A stretch of DNA of 64,000 nt from Saprospiraceae bacterium. Its GTDB lineage: Bacteria > Bacteroidota > Bacteroidia > Chitinophagales > Saprospiraceae. A program made the translations under genes and the position numbers. Location of the stretch: positions 1 to 64,000 of the forward strand of contig JAHDES010000022.1 in assembly GCA_020628645.1 (NCBI GenBank), given 5' to 3'. Positions 25,497 to 35,646 of the stretch are shown in pieces. The notes beneath the pieces are model-generated. The model did not search any database. It was given only the letters and a program-made list of their open reading frames with translations, and was not told where the DNA came from. Position 1 is the first letter of the stretch. Each line of letters begins with the position of its first letter.

Positions 25497-28400
25497 TCAC
25501 CCCAATTCCACTACCAAATCATCTTGCTGTACCATCGTTTTTTCTGGTAAATGAATCTGCTTGACCACACCTGCTTGAGGTGATGTGATGGTACTTTCCA
25601 TTTTCATGGCTTCAATGACAAAAAGTGGTGTATTGACATCTACTTCATCGCCCTCTCGCACTAGTACTTTGGATAAACTACCTTGTAAGGGCGCACCAAT
25701 GTGTTTGTCTGAACTCGCTTTGAGATGAATGACTTCCTCAATTTGTACATGCTTGTCTTTAACTAAAATAGAACGTGTTTGTCCATTTAAACGGAAATTC
25801 GCGAGGCGCATTCCATCTTCATTGGGTTCAGTCAAATTGAGGAATTGAATGAGGATATTTTTTCCTTCTTCAATGTCGACCAAAATTTCTTCGTTTGATT
25901 TTAAACCATAGAAAAAAGCGGGTGTGGGTAGATTGCGAACCGCGCCATATTCTTCATAATGCGCTTGATATTTTCGGAAAACTTTTGGATACAATTTATA
26001 CGAAATAAAGTCATCCATCGAAACATAGCGACCAAATTCTTTACGAAATTCCATAAACTCCGCATCAAAATCAATCGGTGCTAAGTGCGCATTAGGTCGT
26101 TCTGTATAGGGATCTTCTCCTTTTAAAACAAGGGCTTGTAGTTTTTTCGGAAAACCACCTGTTGCTTGTCCTAAGTCCCCTCGGAATAAAGCTTTTACAC
26201 TATCAGGAAAAGCAAGACTATCTCCTTTTCGTAAAATATCATCCTTTGTCAATCCATTAGAAGTCATAAACATTGCCATATCACCCACGACTTTAGAAGA
26301 AGGGGTAACTTTCACGATATGTCCAAATAATTCATTGACATCGCGATAGTTTTTCTTGATCGTTTCAAATTGATCTTCTAAGCCCAAACCTCGCGCTTGT
26401 GGACGCAGATTGGAGTATTGCCCCCCTGGAATTTCATATTCATACACTTCTGCTGTTCCTGCCCGCAATTCTGTTTCAAACGGATAATAATAGGCACGAA
26501 TAGCTTCCCAATAATTGGAAAACTGATTTAGTAAGGATAAATTATGTGGATTCTCGCGCTTGTGCCCTTCCATCGCCGCCACCAGCGAATTATAATTGGG
26601 TTGAGAAGTCAATCCAGACATCGAACTCAAGGCAACGTCGACAATATCTACGCCCGCTTCAATGGCTTTTAAATAAGTTGCGGATTGAATCGAAGAAGTA
26701 TCATGCGTATGCAAATGCAAAGGAATAGAAACGGCTTTTCGTAAAGCTTTTACTAATTTCTCAGCGGCATAAGGTTTGAGTAAACCTGCCATATCTTTGA
26801 TGCCAATGATATGCGCGCCTTCGGCTTCAAGCTCTTTGGCGAGATTGGTATAATACTTTAAGGTGTATTTTTTCTCTTTTGGATTCGTAAAATCTCCTGT
26901 GTAACAGATACAAGCTTCTGCAATGGCATTCGTTTTTTCACGGACGATACGAATACTCGTTTTCATCGCCTCAATCCAGTTTAAGGAATCAAAAATTCTA
27001 AAAATATCAATTCCAGTTTCGGCAGCGCGAATGATAAATTGTTCAATCAAATTATCAGGATAGGCCGCATAACCCACTGCATTTGAGCCACGTAAAAGCA
27101 TTTGCAACATGGTATTGGGCATCGCTTTACGTAAGAGTTCCAATCGTTTCCAAGGACATTCTTTCAGAAAGCGAAGCGATACATCGAAAGTAGCCCCTCC
27201 CCAACATTCTAAGGAGAATACATTCGGATTGTGTTGGGCATACGATTGTGCAACATTGACCAAATCTTTGGTACGAACGCGCGTAGCCAAGAGCGATTGA
27301 TGCGCATCTCGGAAAGTGGTATCTGTATATTGAATTTGCTTATTATCGCGCAACCATTGTACGAAATCTTCACGTCCTAATTCTAAGAAAATATCGCGTG
27401 TACCTTTTGGTGGTTTTTGATATTTATCAAATTCTGGAACAATAGGCGTTCGAAATTGCTTGTTTTCATCTACAAATTTCACATCAGGATTGCCATTAAC
27501 AATGACATTTGCCAGATATTTAAGCATCTTCGTACCGCGATTCTGGCGACGAGAAGGTTCTAATAAATCTTGATTTTCTTTGATGAAAGAAACCGTTGCC
27601 TTTCCTGCTTGGAAGGTATCGTTCATCAATACATTTTCGAGGAAACCAATATTCGTTTGTACACCCCGTACGCGATATTCTTGTAAGGCGCGACGCAAAC
27701 GGCGCGCAGCCTCGGGTTGTGTACGTCCCCAAGCGGTTACTTTTACCAACATACTATCGAAGAAAGGGGAGACACGCGCGCCCGTAAAGGCACTTCCAGC
27801 GTCCAAACGAATTCCAAAACCACCAGCCGAACGATAGTGAATCAAGGTTCCATAATCAGGTTTGAAGCCACTCAATGGATCTTCAGTAGTGATACGACAT
27901 TGAATCGCACAACCCAAACAAGAAATAGAGGCTTGATTTAAAATATCTATTTTAGCATCATACAAAGGCACACCCATCGCAATCAAAATCTGCGAACGAA
28001 CGATGTCTATTCCTGTGACTTCTTCGGTGACGGTATGTTCTACCTGAATTCGTGGATTCACTTCAATGAAATAAATATTCTCGTCGGTATCCACTAAAAA
28101 TTCTACCGTTCCAGCATTGTAATAATTGACATAATTGGCAATGCGTAGCGCATAATTATAAAGGCGATTGCGCGTTTGTTGCCCTAAAGAAACGGCAGGA
28201 GCGACTTCCACTACTTTCTGAAAACGACGTTGTACAGAACAATCACGCTCAAATAAATGGACAAGATTTCCTTCTTGATCGCCTAAGACTTGTACCTCAA
28301 TATGTTTAGGATTTTCGATGAATTTCTCCAAGAAAATCGTATCATCTCCAAAGGCAACCTTTGCTTCATTTCGCGCTTCTCGATAAGCTTTTTTGAGTTC

Positions 28401-28943
28401 TTTATCATCACGTACTACCCGCATTCCACGGCCACCACCTCCAGAGACTGCTTTTACCATGATCGGGTAGCCAATACGGTGTGCTTCTTCTAAAGTGATT
28501 TCATACGAAGTCAGAGCCTTTTGGCTATCTTCTATTAAAGGAACTTCTACTGCTCGTGCAATGACTTTTGCTGCTACTTTATCGCCTAATTGATCCATAC
28601 TTTCAGGTGAAGGGCCGATAAAAGTAATGCCCTCCTCTGCACATCGACGCGCGAACTTGACATTCTCCGATAGAAATCCATAGCCTGGGTGAATAGCATC
28701 TACTCCATTTTTCTTGGCAACATGGATTATTTCTTCAATATCCAAATAAGGCTTGAGAGGTTCATCATTAGGACCAATTTGGTAGGCTTCATCGGCTTTG
28801 TAACGATGGAGTGAGTATCGATCTTCATGGGTGTAAATGGCGACAGTAGTAATACCTAATTCGGTAGCAGCGCGGAAGACACGAATCGCAATTTCAGATC
28901 GGTTGGCAACGAGTAATTTCGTAAAGGGTTTTCTTTTAATCAT
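25497..28943 (-). CDS. pyc: Pyruvate carboxylase
   Basis: This 1148-residue multidomain enzyme has an N-terminal biotin carboxylase (about 1-460) with HPGYGFLSEN, the ATP-grasp glycine loop GGGGRGMRVV and EVNPRIQVEHTVTE. A carboxyltransferase domain (about 535-830) has TTFRDAHQSLLATR, then the PYC-type allosteric linker and a C-terminal biotinyl domain with VIEAMKMES (biotinyl lysine K1114). It makes oxaloacetate from pyruvate, bicarbonate and ATP (anaplerosis, gluconeogenesis) in the cytoplasm. Full length for a single-chain alpha4 PYC; nothing is missing. It is a single-gene transcript by layout. Confidence 0.97.
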   Translation of the reverse strand: MIKRKPFTKLLVANRSEIAIRVFRAATELGITTVAIYTHEDRYSLHRYKADEAYQIGPNDEPLKPYLDIEEIIHVAKKNGVDAIHPGYGFLSENVKFARRCAEEGITFIGPSPESMDQLGDKVAAKVIARAVEVPLIEDSQKALTSYEITLEEAHRIGYPIMVKAVSGGGGRGMRVVRDDKELKKAYREARNEAKVAFGDDTIFLEKFIENPKHIEVQVLGDQEGNLVHLFERDCSVQRRFQKVVEVAPAVSLGQQTRNRLYNYALRIANYVNYYNAGTVEFLVDTDENIYFIEVNPRIQVEHTVTEEVTGIDIVRSQILIAMGVPLYDAKIDILNQASISCLGCAIQCRITTEDPLSGFKPDYGTLIHYRSAGGFGIRLDAGSAFTGARVSPFFDSMLVKVTAWGRTQPEAARRLRRALQEYRVRGVQTNIGFLENVLMNDTFQAGKATVSFIKENQDLLEPSRRQNRGTKMLKYLANVIVNGNPDVKFVDENKQFRTPIVPEFDKYQKPPKGTRDIFLELGREDFVQWLRDNKQIQYTDTTFRDAHQSLLATRVRTKDLVNVAQSYAQHNPNVFSLECWGGATFDVSLRFLKECPWKRLELLRKAMPNTMLQMLLRGSNAVGYAAYPDNLIEQFIIRAAETGIDIFRIFDSLNWIEAMKTSIRIVREKTNAIAEACICYTGDFTNPKEKKYTLKYYTNLAKELEAEGAHIIGIKDMAGLLKPYAAEKLVKALRKAVSIPLHLHTHDTSSIQSATYLKAIEAGVDIVDVALSSMSGLTSQPNYNSLVAAMEGHKRENPHNLSLLNQFSNYWEAIRAYYYPFETELRAGTAEVYEYEIPGGQYSNLRPQARGLGLEDQFETIKKNYRDVNELFGHIVKVTPSSKVVGDMAMFMTSNGLTKDDILRKGDSLAFPDSVKALFRGDLGQATGGFPKKLQALVLKGEDPYTERPNAHLAPIDFDAEFMEFRKEFGRYVSMDDFISYKLYPKVFRKYQAHYEEYGAVRNLPTPAFFYGLKSNEEILVDIEEGKNILIQFLNLTEPNEDGMRLANFRLNGQTRSILVKDKHVQIEEVIHLKASSDKHIGAPLQGSLSKVLVREGDEVDVNTPLFVIEAMKMESTITSPQAGVVKQIHLPEKTMVQQDDLVVELG

Positions 28944-29496
28944 AGAAAAGTAATAGCTTATTTAATGAAAAGCCTATCATCAAAGATGATTTTAGTACAA
29001 AATGTTATACGTGAAAAATTGGGTCTGGTTATCTGGTAGGAGAAAAACTAAGTTAGACAATAAATAAATTTCGTCCAAGGTTTCAAGGTGTTAATTATTT
29101 TCAAATTTAAAAAAGATAATTCAAAGATTACAAATAACACTAATGTTTAAGTATATTGTGTCGATAATCAAGAACTCAACAAATACCAGAAACTAGGGTT
29201 TCCTTTCTCAAATTAATATTCAAAGTAAGGGTGCTTCTTTTCTGTATGGAAAAGATTTTCTGCGTAATTGATTTTTATACTATCTATAAAAACCAAGTGA
29301 GGTATTGGTTAAACTGACATTTCATTGTTTCCCAGAAACAAATATGACTATATCAAAATACTCAGAAATGAGTAAAATGGTTTCTAGTTAAACCTGTAAC
29401 TTGCAGCATAATTATTTATTGCAGAATAGATCATATTATGGATGTTCGACGACAATGAAAACATACATTATTTAATAAACACCTAAATACCCTATT
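28944..29496. other. Intergenic region, 553 bp
   Basis: Divergent spacer between pyc and the subtilase gene, very A+T-rich. I see no gene, strong hairpin or repeat shared with other parts of the window. It must hold two promoters, but no convincing TTG-N19-TAnnTTTG site stood out. Confidence 0.5.
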
Positions 29497-32400
29497 ATGA
29501 ACAACACAAAAATTCTATTCTTATTTCTATTTTTTTCTTTTTCGATCAGTACTTTTGCTCAGATACGTAGTACTTCCATTCAAAAAGAAACGAATGTTGC
29601 TGTTTTAGATAGTTTGGCAGAAGTTTGGCGAGAACAAGCAATTGCTGATAAAGAGGAAGCCATCATACGTGCTCAACAGTTAAATATTCCTATTCGTCAG
29701 ATAGGTTCTGAAGGAGAAATTATGGAATTAATGCGCTTTGATGAAAACGATCTTCCTGTATATTATATCACCCACAATACGAATGCAGCAATATCAACAC
29801 GAGCAGATCGAGTCCATAGCGGAGGTGGAGCAGGCCTTAATTTGGAGGGTTCAGGCATGACAATAGGAGAGTGGGATGGAGGAGCGACCTTACTTACCCA
29901 TGAACAATTGAGTGGACGGGTAAATCAAGTCGATGGCGCTACTTCTATCAGTGATCATGCTACACATGTAGCAGGTACATTGATTGGTGATGGTACGGGT
30001 ACTGGTACAAATGCTGCCTCTGCAAAAGGAATGGCACCGCTCGCTAATTTAGATGCTCATGACTGGAATTCTGATAATTCAGAAATGGCTACTGCAGCAG
30101 CAGCAGGTCTGTTAATTTCCAATCATTCTTATGGTTACATTTCGGGCTATCGTTATGATGGGAATTCTGGAGGTGTAAATCAATGGACATGGTGGGGCGG
30201 ATCATCACAATTTACTGCTACGGGAGAAGAACCATCTTTTGGACGATACGATAACCTCTCGCAGAGTTGGGATGTTATTGCTATAAATGCACCTTATTAT
30301 TTAATTGTTAAATCTGCAGGAAATGAACGAAACGATAACCCAGGTACAGGTGCTGAAGTGAGAGACGGTTCAGGAGGAACCTACGTAACTTATGATCCAG
30401 CACTTCATCCAGGAGGAGATGGTACAGTGAATGGAGGATTTGATAATGTAGGATCAGCAGGTAATGCTAAAAATGTGTTAACAGTAGCAGCCACCAATGA
30501 TGTACTGAATTATACAGGACCAGGAAGTGTATCTATTAGTAGTTTTAGTAGTTGGGGACCTACAGATGATGGACGTATCAAACCAGATATTTCGGGAAAT
30601 GGAGTTGGTTTATGGTCATCGCTTGGTGGTTCGGATTCAAGCTATGGTTCCTATAGTGGTACTTCAATGTCTACGCCTAATGTCGCGGGTTCAGCTATAC
30701 TATTACAAGAACATTATGAGGATACACACGGCACAGATGTATTTATGCGTGCTGCTACGCTTAAAGGATTAATTATTCATACTGCAGATGAAGCTGGAGC
30801 AAATCCAGGCCCCGATTATACTTTTGGATGGGGATTGATGAATACAGAGCTTGCAGCAAATGTGATTACAGAAGATGTTGCTGACCCAACTGTTATTACA
30901 GAAAATATATTATCAGATGGAGGAACGTATACTACTACTTTTACCGTAGATGGTACAGAGCCATTGATAGCAACGATAAGTTGGACAGACCCTGAAGCAT
31001 CAGTGGGAGCTAATACGGTAGATGATCCAGCACTTAAATTAGTGAATGATTTAGATTTGCGATTAGACTTAGGGGGAACAATTTTCAATCCCTATATTCT
31101 TGATCCTGCGAATCCTAATAGTGCTGCTACAACAGGCGATAATTTTAGAGATAATGTTGAAAAAATCTATATTGATGTACCTACAGCAGGTACGTATACC
31201 CTCACAGTTAATCATAAAGGAACATTAACGGGTGGCAGTCAAGATTTTTCACTTATTATAACGGGTACTGCTCCAAATGGCTGTTTTAGAGAAGTTACTA
31301 ATACAAATGACAATGGTCCAGGTTCACTTCGAGCTGCAATTGACTGTGTGAATAATAATCCAGGACCCGATTTGATTTCCTTCAATATACCAGGGGCTGG
31401 ACCACATGTGATTAGCCCATTATCTCCTTTACCTTTTATTAATGACGAAAGCACAGTTGTAGATGCTACCACCCAGCCTTCATGGACACTTGGTAGTATT
31501 GTACTAGACGGTACTAATGCAGGTAGTGCATTTGGTATAGTGAGTGTGGCTGATAGTTTCGAAATTTATGGAATGAAAGTTCAAAATTTTTCAAATTCAG
31601 GTATTGGTTTTATAAGTGATAATGCTATTGTTGGTGAGGTAGGAAAAGGGAATGTATGTATAAATAATGCAAATGGCTTACTAATCCAACAATCTGATGG
31701 AGTAAGTGTGTATGCTAATAATTTTGGAGTATTAGAAGATGGAATTACGAGTGCAGGTAATACGATAAATGGTATTTGGACAATAGGAAGTAAAAATGTG
31801 GTCATCGGAAAATCTGATGCAAGAAATATTATTAGTGGAAATGCTCAAGATGGAATAAATATGGGACTTGCAAATTATGAAGGAGATAGTACCTACCAGA
31901 TTTATTATAATTACATTGGCACCAATGCCGCTGGAGATGACCTAGGTAATGGAAGACATGGTGTTACCCAAAATGAGGCAACATCAACTTCATATGATAT
32001 GGATATTTATTATAATGTGTTTGCGTATAATAGTGCATTTGGAGTAGCATTATATGAACCTACTTCTTCCTATTGGGATCCTTATAATAATAACTTCTAT
32101 TGTAATGCCTCTGGAGATATTGACTACATAGCTGATGCTAATTTAAGTTTACTTCCTCCCACCATTTTAAGTGCTACGACAACTACAATATCTGGTACAT
32201 GTGATCCAAGTGCATTTATCGAGTTACGATATTACGATACGACTTGTCCTTCTATGCCTTGTCAGGCAAATAATTTGTTGGGTTACGTAACTTCTGATGC
32301 TAATGGTGATTGGAGTTTTACGGGGACATACCCTTCAGGAAGTTTTGTCACTGCTACCCAATCTAATAATAATACAGGTAACTGGAATACTTCAACTTAT

Positions 32401-32715
32401 TCAGCGTGTAAATTAATCGAAGATTGTCCAACTACTTTATTTCTGAATACACCTTATTCATCCATCCATGATTTTGAAGCATCTACAGATATTGTTGCAG
32501 ATAATCTTATTCAAAATGGAGCAGATGTCACCTACGATGCAGGAAACTCTATAGAAATGAACCCAGGTTTTGAAGTAGAATTAGGGGCTTTGTTTTATGC
32601 CTTTATAGATGGTTGTGGTAATTTATTACAAGGAGAAGAAGAAGAAAAATCTAAAAATATAGAAATGCCTTCAACTATAACTCCTGATTATACCAAAGGA
32701 AAAGAAATTTACTAA
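29497..32715 (+). CDS. Secreted subtilisin-like (S8) protease with 3-coathanger module
   Basis: This 1072-residue protein has a signal peptide (1-22). The catalytic triad is D127 in GEWDGGA, H154 in DHATHVAGT and S390 in YSGTSMSTPNVAGSA. A proprotein-convertase-P-like beta domain follows (about 440-590), then a right-handed beta-helix region (about 595-860) and a Gly/Ser-rich stretch. Near residue 1010 is the short 3-coathanger module (AGNSIEMNPGFEVELG), and the protein ends in an acidic tail. It would degrade proteins outside the cell or on its surface. The module is shared with two neighbours (GH81 and choice-of-anchor B); I see no classical T9SS domain. Confidence 0.9.
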   Translation: MNNTKILFLFLFFSFSISTFAQIRSTSIQKETNVAVLDSLAEVWREQAIADKEEAIIRAQQLNIPIRQIGSEGEIMELMRFDENDLPVYYITHNTNAAISTRADRVHSGGGAGLNLEGSGMTIGEWDGGATLLTHEQLSGRVNQVDGATSISDHATHVAGTLIGDGTGTGTNAASAKGMAPLANLDAHDWNSDNSEMATAAAAGLLISNHSYGYISGYRYDGNSGGVNQWTWWGGSSQFTATGEEPSFGRYDNLSQSWDVIAINAPYYLIVKSAGNERNDNPGTGAEVRDGSGGTYVTYDPALHPGGDGTVNGGFDNVGSAGNAKNVLTVAATNDVLNYTGPGSVSISSFSSWGPTDDGRIKPDISGNGVGLWSSLGGSDSSYGSYSGTSMSTPNVAGSAILLQEHYEDTHGTDVFMRAATLKGLIIHTADEAGANPGPDYTFGWGLMNTELAANVITEDVADPTVITENILSDGGTYTTTFTVDGTEPLIATISWTDPEASVGANTVDDPALKLVNDLDLRLDLGGTIFNPYILDPANPNSAATTGDNFRDNVEKIYIDVPTAGTYTLTVNHKGTLTGGSQDFSLIITGTAPNGCFREVTNTNDNGPGSLRAAIDCVNNNPGPDLISFNIPGAGPHVISPLSPLPFINDESTVVDATTQPSWTLGSIVLDGTNAGSAFGIVSVADSFEIYGMKVQNFSNSGIGFISDNAIVGEVGKGNVCINNANGLLIQQSDGVSVYANNFGVLEDGITSAGNTINGIWTIGSKNVVIGKSDARNIISGNAQDGINMGLANYEGDSTYQIYYNYIGTNAAGDDLGNGRHGVTQNEATSTSYDMDIYYNVFAYNSAFGVALYEPTSSYWDPYNNNFYCNASGDIDYIADANLSLLPPTILSATTTTISGTCDPSAFIELRYYDTTCPSMPCQANNLLGYVTSDANGDWSFTGTYPSGSFVTATQSNNNTGNWNTSTYSACKLIEDCPTTLFLNTPYSSIHDFEASTDIVADNLIQNGADVTYDAGNSIEMNPGFEVELGALFYAFIDGCGNLLQGEEEEKSKNIEMPSTITPDYTKGKEIY

Positions 32716-32745
32716 GACATAGAATTGGAAACCAAATTGAATACA

Positions 32746-32777
32746 ACGCCTACTAAATGCTTAGTGGGCGTTTTTTT
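32746..32777 (+). terminator. Terminator after the subtilase gene
   Basis: ACGCCTACTAA-ATGC-TTAGTGGGCGT (one mismatch) is followed by TTTTTTT. It is 30 bp past the subtilase stop and touches the stop of the convergent kinase-RapZ gene. Confidence 0.75.
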
Positions 32778-34236
32778 ATGAAAGTTCTTCTTCTGCCCAG
32801 CCTCTTTCTCGATGTTGGAGCAATACACGAACGCCATATTTTTCATAAATATGCTTTGCTACTTGATCGGCAGCATAAACAGAACGATGTTGCCCACCAG
32901 TACAACCAAAGTTAATACTCAAACTTGTAAAACTTCGTTCAATATAGTTTTCCACAGCTTTATCAACAATGTGGAAAACGTTATTCACAAAAGTATTCAT
33001 CTTAGAATGCTGTTGCAAAAAATTGATGACGGATTCGTCTCGCCCCGTTAATTGTTTGTAAGGTTCATATCTTCCTGGATTATGAATAAAGCGACAATCA
33101 AAAACGTGTCCGCCACCATTACCAGATACATCTTCTGGAATCCCTTTTTTATAAGAAAAGCTTTTGATGCGAACCGTCAATATACTCTGTTCTCCTAAAG
33201 AACGATCAAATTTTTGAAATTGAGGAGCTTCAGTGACCGCATTTAAACAATGATACAATTCAGGTAATTCGATAGGAAGTTTTATATTGGATAGATACCA
33301 TTTAATATTATTTAAGGCGAAAGGAATGGACTGTAAGAAATGTTGTTTTCGTTCATACAAGCCTCTAAAGCCATACGCCCCTAAGACTTGAATGAGTCGA
33401 ATAAGTACATAGCCATTGTAATAATTTTTAAATTCATTTCTATTGACTTTAATTAGTTGTTCTAAACTATCTAAGTAATTATCAAGGAGTTGCGCTCGTA
33501 ATTGAGGCGGAATATTGGCTTTTGCTTGAAATAGGAGCGAAGCCACATCATATTGAACGGCTCCTTTTCGTCCACCTTGATAGTCGATAAAATAGGGCTG
33601 CCCATTTTTAATCATAATATTCCGTGTTTGAAAATCACGAAACATAAAATAATTCGTATCTGCCGTTAATAAATAGTCGGCGAGCGTATGAAAATCCTGT
33701 TCTAAAGCTTCTTCATCAAAAGAAATATAACCCAATTTTAAAAAATAATACTTGAAATAGTTTAAATCCCACAGCATCGACTGTTTATCAAAACTCGCTT
33801 TGGAATGGCAATTGGAATAATCTAAATCTTTGCCTCCTTCTACTTGTAAATGGGCTAATTGGTGCAGTACTTTTTGGTATAATTTGATCAAATGATTGGG
33901 AAAATCATCTCCTTTTTGTAGCAGATAACTGTATAAAGTAGTGAAACCCAAATCTTCTTGTAGATAAATATTTTCTTCCAAATTAGTAGCATAAATCTGT
34001 GGAACAGGCATCCCTTTTTCATAGAAATGTTGAGAAAATGTTAGGAATGCCTTGTTTTCTTTTGCATCTGCATTATACGCACCAATGGCTTCAAAATCTT
34101 TACTTTTGATTCGATAATAGACCCGTTTTGACCCAGAAGGTGCTAATGGTAAGACTAAATCAGCGGCTTGTCCACACCATGATTGAAAGAGTTGACGGAA
34201 TTGATCTTCGAGTTGTTGAGGAGAAATGGAATACAT
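32776..34236 (-). CDS. Aminoglycoside-phosphotransferase-like kinase fused to RapZ C-terminal domain
   Basis: This 486-residue protein is a two-part fusion. Residues about 15-300 are an APH/choline-kinase-like fold: YLQEDLGFTTLYSYL, YFMFRDFQTRNIMIKNGQPYFIDYQGGRKG (catalytic D in the FRDFQTRN loop and metal D in FIDYQGG). Residues about 350-486 match the RapZ C-terminal domain, including NFGCTGGQHRSVYAADQVA and LLQHRERGW. In enterobacteria RapZ senses glucosamine-6-phosphate/UDP-GlcNAc and guides RNase E decay of GlmZ. Here the usual N-terminal P-loop kinase is replaced by an APH-type kinase, so the role is likely sugar- or nucleotide-related signalling but unknown. The arrangement is known in Bacteroidota. 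Confidence 0.85.
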   Translation of the reverse strand: MYSISPQQLEDQFRQLFQSWCGQAADLVLPLAPSGSKRVYYRIKSKDFEAIGAYNADAKENKAFLTFSQHFYEKGMPVPQIYATNLEENIYLQEDLGFTTLYSYLLQKGDDFPNHLIKLYQKVLHQLAHLQVEGGKDLDYSNCHSKASFDKQSMLWDLNYFKYYFLKLGYISFDEEALEQDFHTLADYLLTADTNYFMFRDFQTRNIMIKNGQPYFIDYQGGRKGAVQYDVASLLFQAKANIPPQLRAQLLDNYLDSLEQLIKVNRNEFKNYYNGYVLIRLIQVLGAYGFRGLYERKQHFLQSIPFALNNIKWYLSNIKLPIELPELYHCLNAVTEAPQFQKFDRSLGEQSILTVRIKSFSYKKGIPEDVSGNGGGHVFDCRFIHNPGRYEPYKQLTGRDESVINFLQQHSKMNTFVNNVFHIVDKAVENYIERSFTSLSINFGCTGGQHRSVYAADQVAKHIYEKYGVRVLLQHRERGWAEEELS

Positions 34237-34269
34237 TAATTATTCTAAATGAAATTTTATGATGATATT

Positions 34270-34321
34270 GCAAGTTATGAAACTTGCTTAATATGTTTAG
34301 GCGAAGTTGGGAAACTTCGCC
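34270..34321. repeat. Tandem short hairpins, second site
   Basis: GCAAGTT-ATGA-AACTTGC (34270-34287) and GGCGAAGTT-GGGA-AACTTCGCC (34300-34321) lie between obg and the kinase-RapZ gene. They are the same style as the pair at 10038-10085. Confidence 0.55.
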
Positions 34322-34387
34322 AATCTCATTTTTTTCTTCTAGGAAATTGCTTTTTTCGACGGTTTCATGTTGCCAGCTATGGAATTT

Positions 34388-35389
34388 TTAAACAGTCGTT
34401 TTATTAATCGTTTGCCAGAGGAGGTCTTTTAATTCATTTAAGCCCATTTGAGCAACGGATGAAATGAAAACGTGTGGTATCGAATCGGGTAATTCTGGTC
34501 GTAGTAATTCTTTTAATTCCTCATCGAGCATATCACATTTTGTAATAGCCAATACCCGCGGTTTATGAATTAATTCTGGATTGAACATTTTTAGTTCATT
34601 CAATAGAATTTCAAATTCTTTTTTGATATTCTCACTATCGCAAGGAATCATAAAAAGAAGGGTCGCATTGCGTTCAATATGTCGTAAAAAACGATGTCCA
34701 AGTCCTTTTCCTTGGTGTGCATTTTCGATGATTCCAGGAATATCAGCAATGACAAAGGAACGACTATCTCGATATTGAACAATCCCTAAATTGGGGACAA
34801 GCGTCGTAAAGGCATAATTGGCAATCTTAGGTTTAGCAGCCGTAACAACAGATAGAAGGGTCGATTTACCAGCATTTGGGAAACCCACTAAGCCGACATC
34901 TGCGAGTAGTTTAAGTTCTAGAACTTTCCATTCTTCTTTCCCCAGTTCACCGGGTTGAGCATAGCGAGGCATTTGATTGGTAGGGGACTTGAAATGTGAA
35001 TTGCCCAAACCTCCTCTTCCTCCAGAAACGATGATTCTTTGTTGATCGTGTTCAGTGATTTCAAAATGTATTTCTCCCGTTTCAGCATCTTTTGCTACAG
35101 TTCCTAAGGGGACATCTAAGATGATGTCTTCGCCATACGCCCCCGATTTATGTCCGCCACTTCCATTTGCACCTTTTCCTGCAATGACATGTTTTCGATA
35201 TTTGAGGGCGAGTAAAGTCCAGACGTTTGAATTTCCCCTTAAAATAATGTGTCCTCCACGTCCGCCGTCTCCGCCGTCTGGACCTCCTTTTGGAGTACGT
35301 TTATCACGGTGGAAATGGGCAGAACCTGCGCCCCCCGCTCCTGAGCGACAGCAAATTTTTACATAATCGACGAAATTTTGACCTGACAT
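34388..35389 (-). CDS. obg: GTPase Obg/CgtA
   Basis: This 333-residue protein has the glycine-rich Obg domain (1-158; [29 protein letters not shown]) and a GTPase domain with G1 [10 protein letters not shown]3 DIPGII and G4 TKCD. It is a ribosome-associated GTPase acting in late 50S assembly and stress control. The optional C-terminal OCT domain is absent, as in many Bacteroidota. Confidence 0.96.
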   Translation of the reverse strand: MSGQNFVDYVKICCRSGAGGAGSAHFHRDKRTPKGGPDGGDGGRGGHIILRGNSNVWTLLALKYRKHVIAGKGANGSGGHKSGAYGEDIILDVPLGTVAKDAETGEIHFEITEHDQQRIIVSGGRGGLGNSHFKSPTNQMPRYAQPGELGKEEWKVLELKLLADVGLVGFPNAGKSTLLSVVTAAKPKIANYAFTTLVPNLGIVQYRDSRSFVIADIPGIIENAHQGKGLGHRFLRHIERNATLLFMIPCDSENIKKEFEILLNELKMFNPELIHKPRVLAITKCDMLDEELKELLRPELPDSIPHVFISSVAQMGLNELKDLLWQTINKTTV

Positions 35390-35418
35390 TTTTAATTGGA
35401 CTTAGGATGTGTGGACTT

Positions 35419-35548
35419 AGTACATTGTGTAAAAAATAACTTTTAACTTCATTATGGTCTATTGTTATTATAAATATCCAGAATTTCAAGGGAACATGTT
35501 CCCTTGGGGCGGTTATAAAATTTAACCTAACTTTTTACACAATGTACT
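35419..35548. mobile_element. MITE-like element, probable family P relative, copy 4
   Basis: Perfect 17-bp inverted ends AGTACATTGTGTAAAAA lie at 35419-35435 and their complement at 35532-35548. In the middle is a 20-bp palindrome CAAGGGAACATGTTCCCTTG followed by GGGG and GGTTAT, like the inner palindrome of the element at 55242-55374. Direct repeats next to the ends (CTTAG or GGACTT, depending on where the boundary is put) could be a target-site duplication. It separates obg from adk. Confidence 0.65.
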
Positions 35549-35591
35549 TAGGACTTTAGAAAAGTCTTAAAATTATTTCTTTTACATAAGA

Positions 35592-35622
35592 AAAGCCAGT
35601 CATTTAGATATTGACTGACTTT
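35592..35622 (-). terminator. Terminator after adk
   Basis: AAAGCCAGTCA / TGACTGACTTT (one mismatch) with a T-rich stretch on the minus strand, 25 bp past the adk stop. Confidence 0.65.
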
Positions 35623-35646
35623 CACATTTTTTATATCAAACGCTTT

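Noticed and set aside
27109-27941. Several + strand frames inside pyc
   Set aside because: They are shadows of the strong minus-strand gene in other frames.
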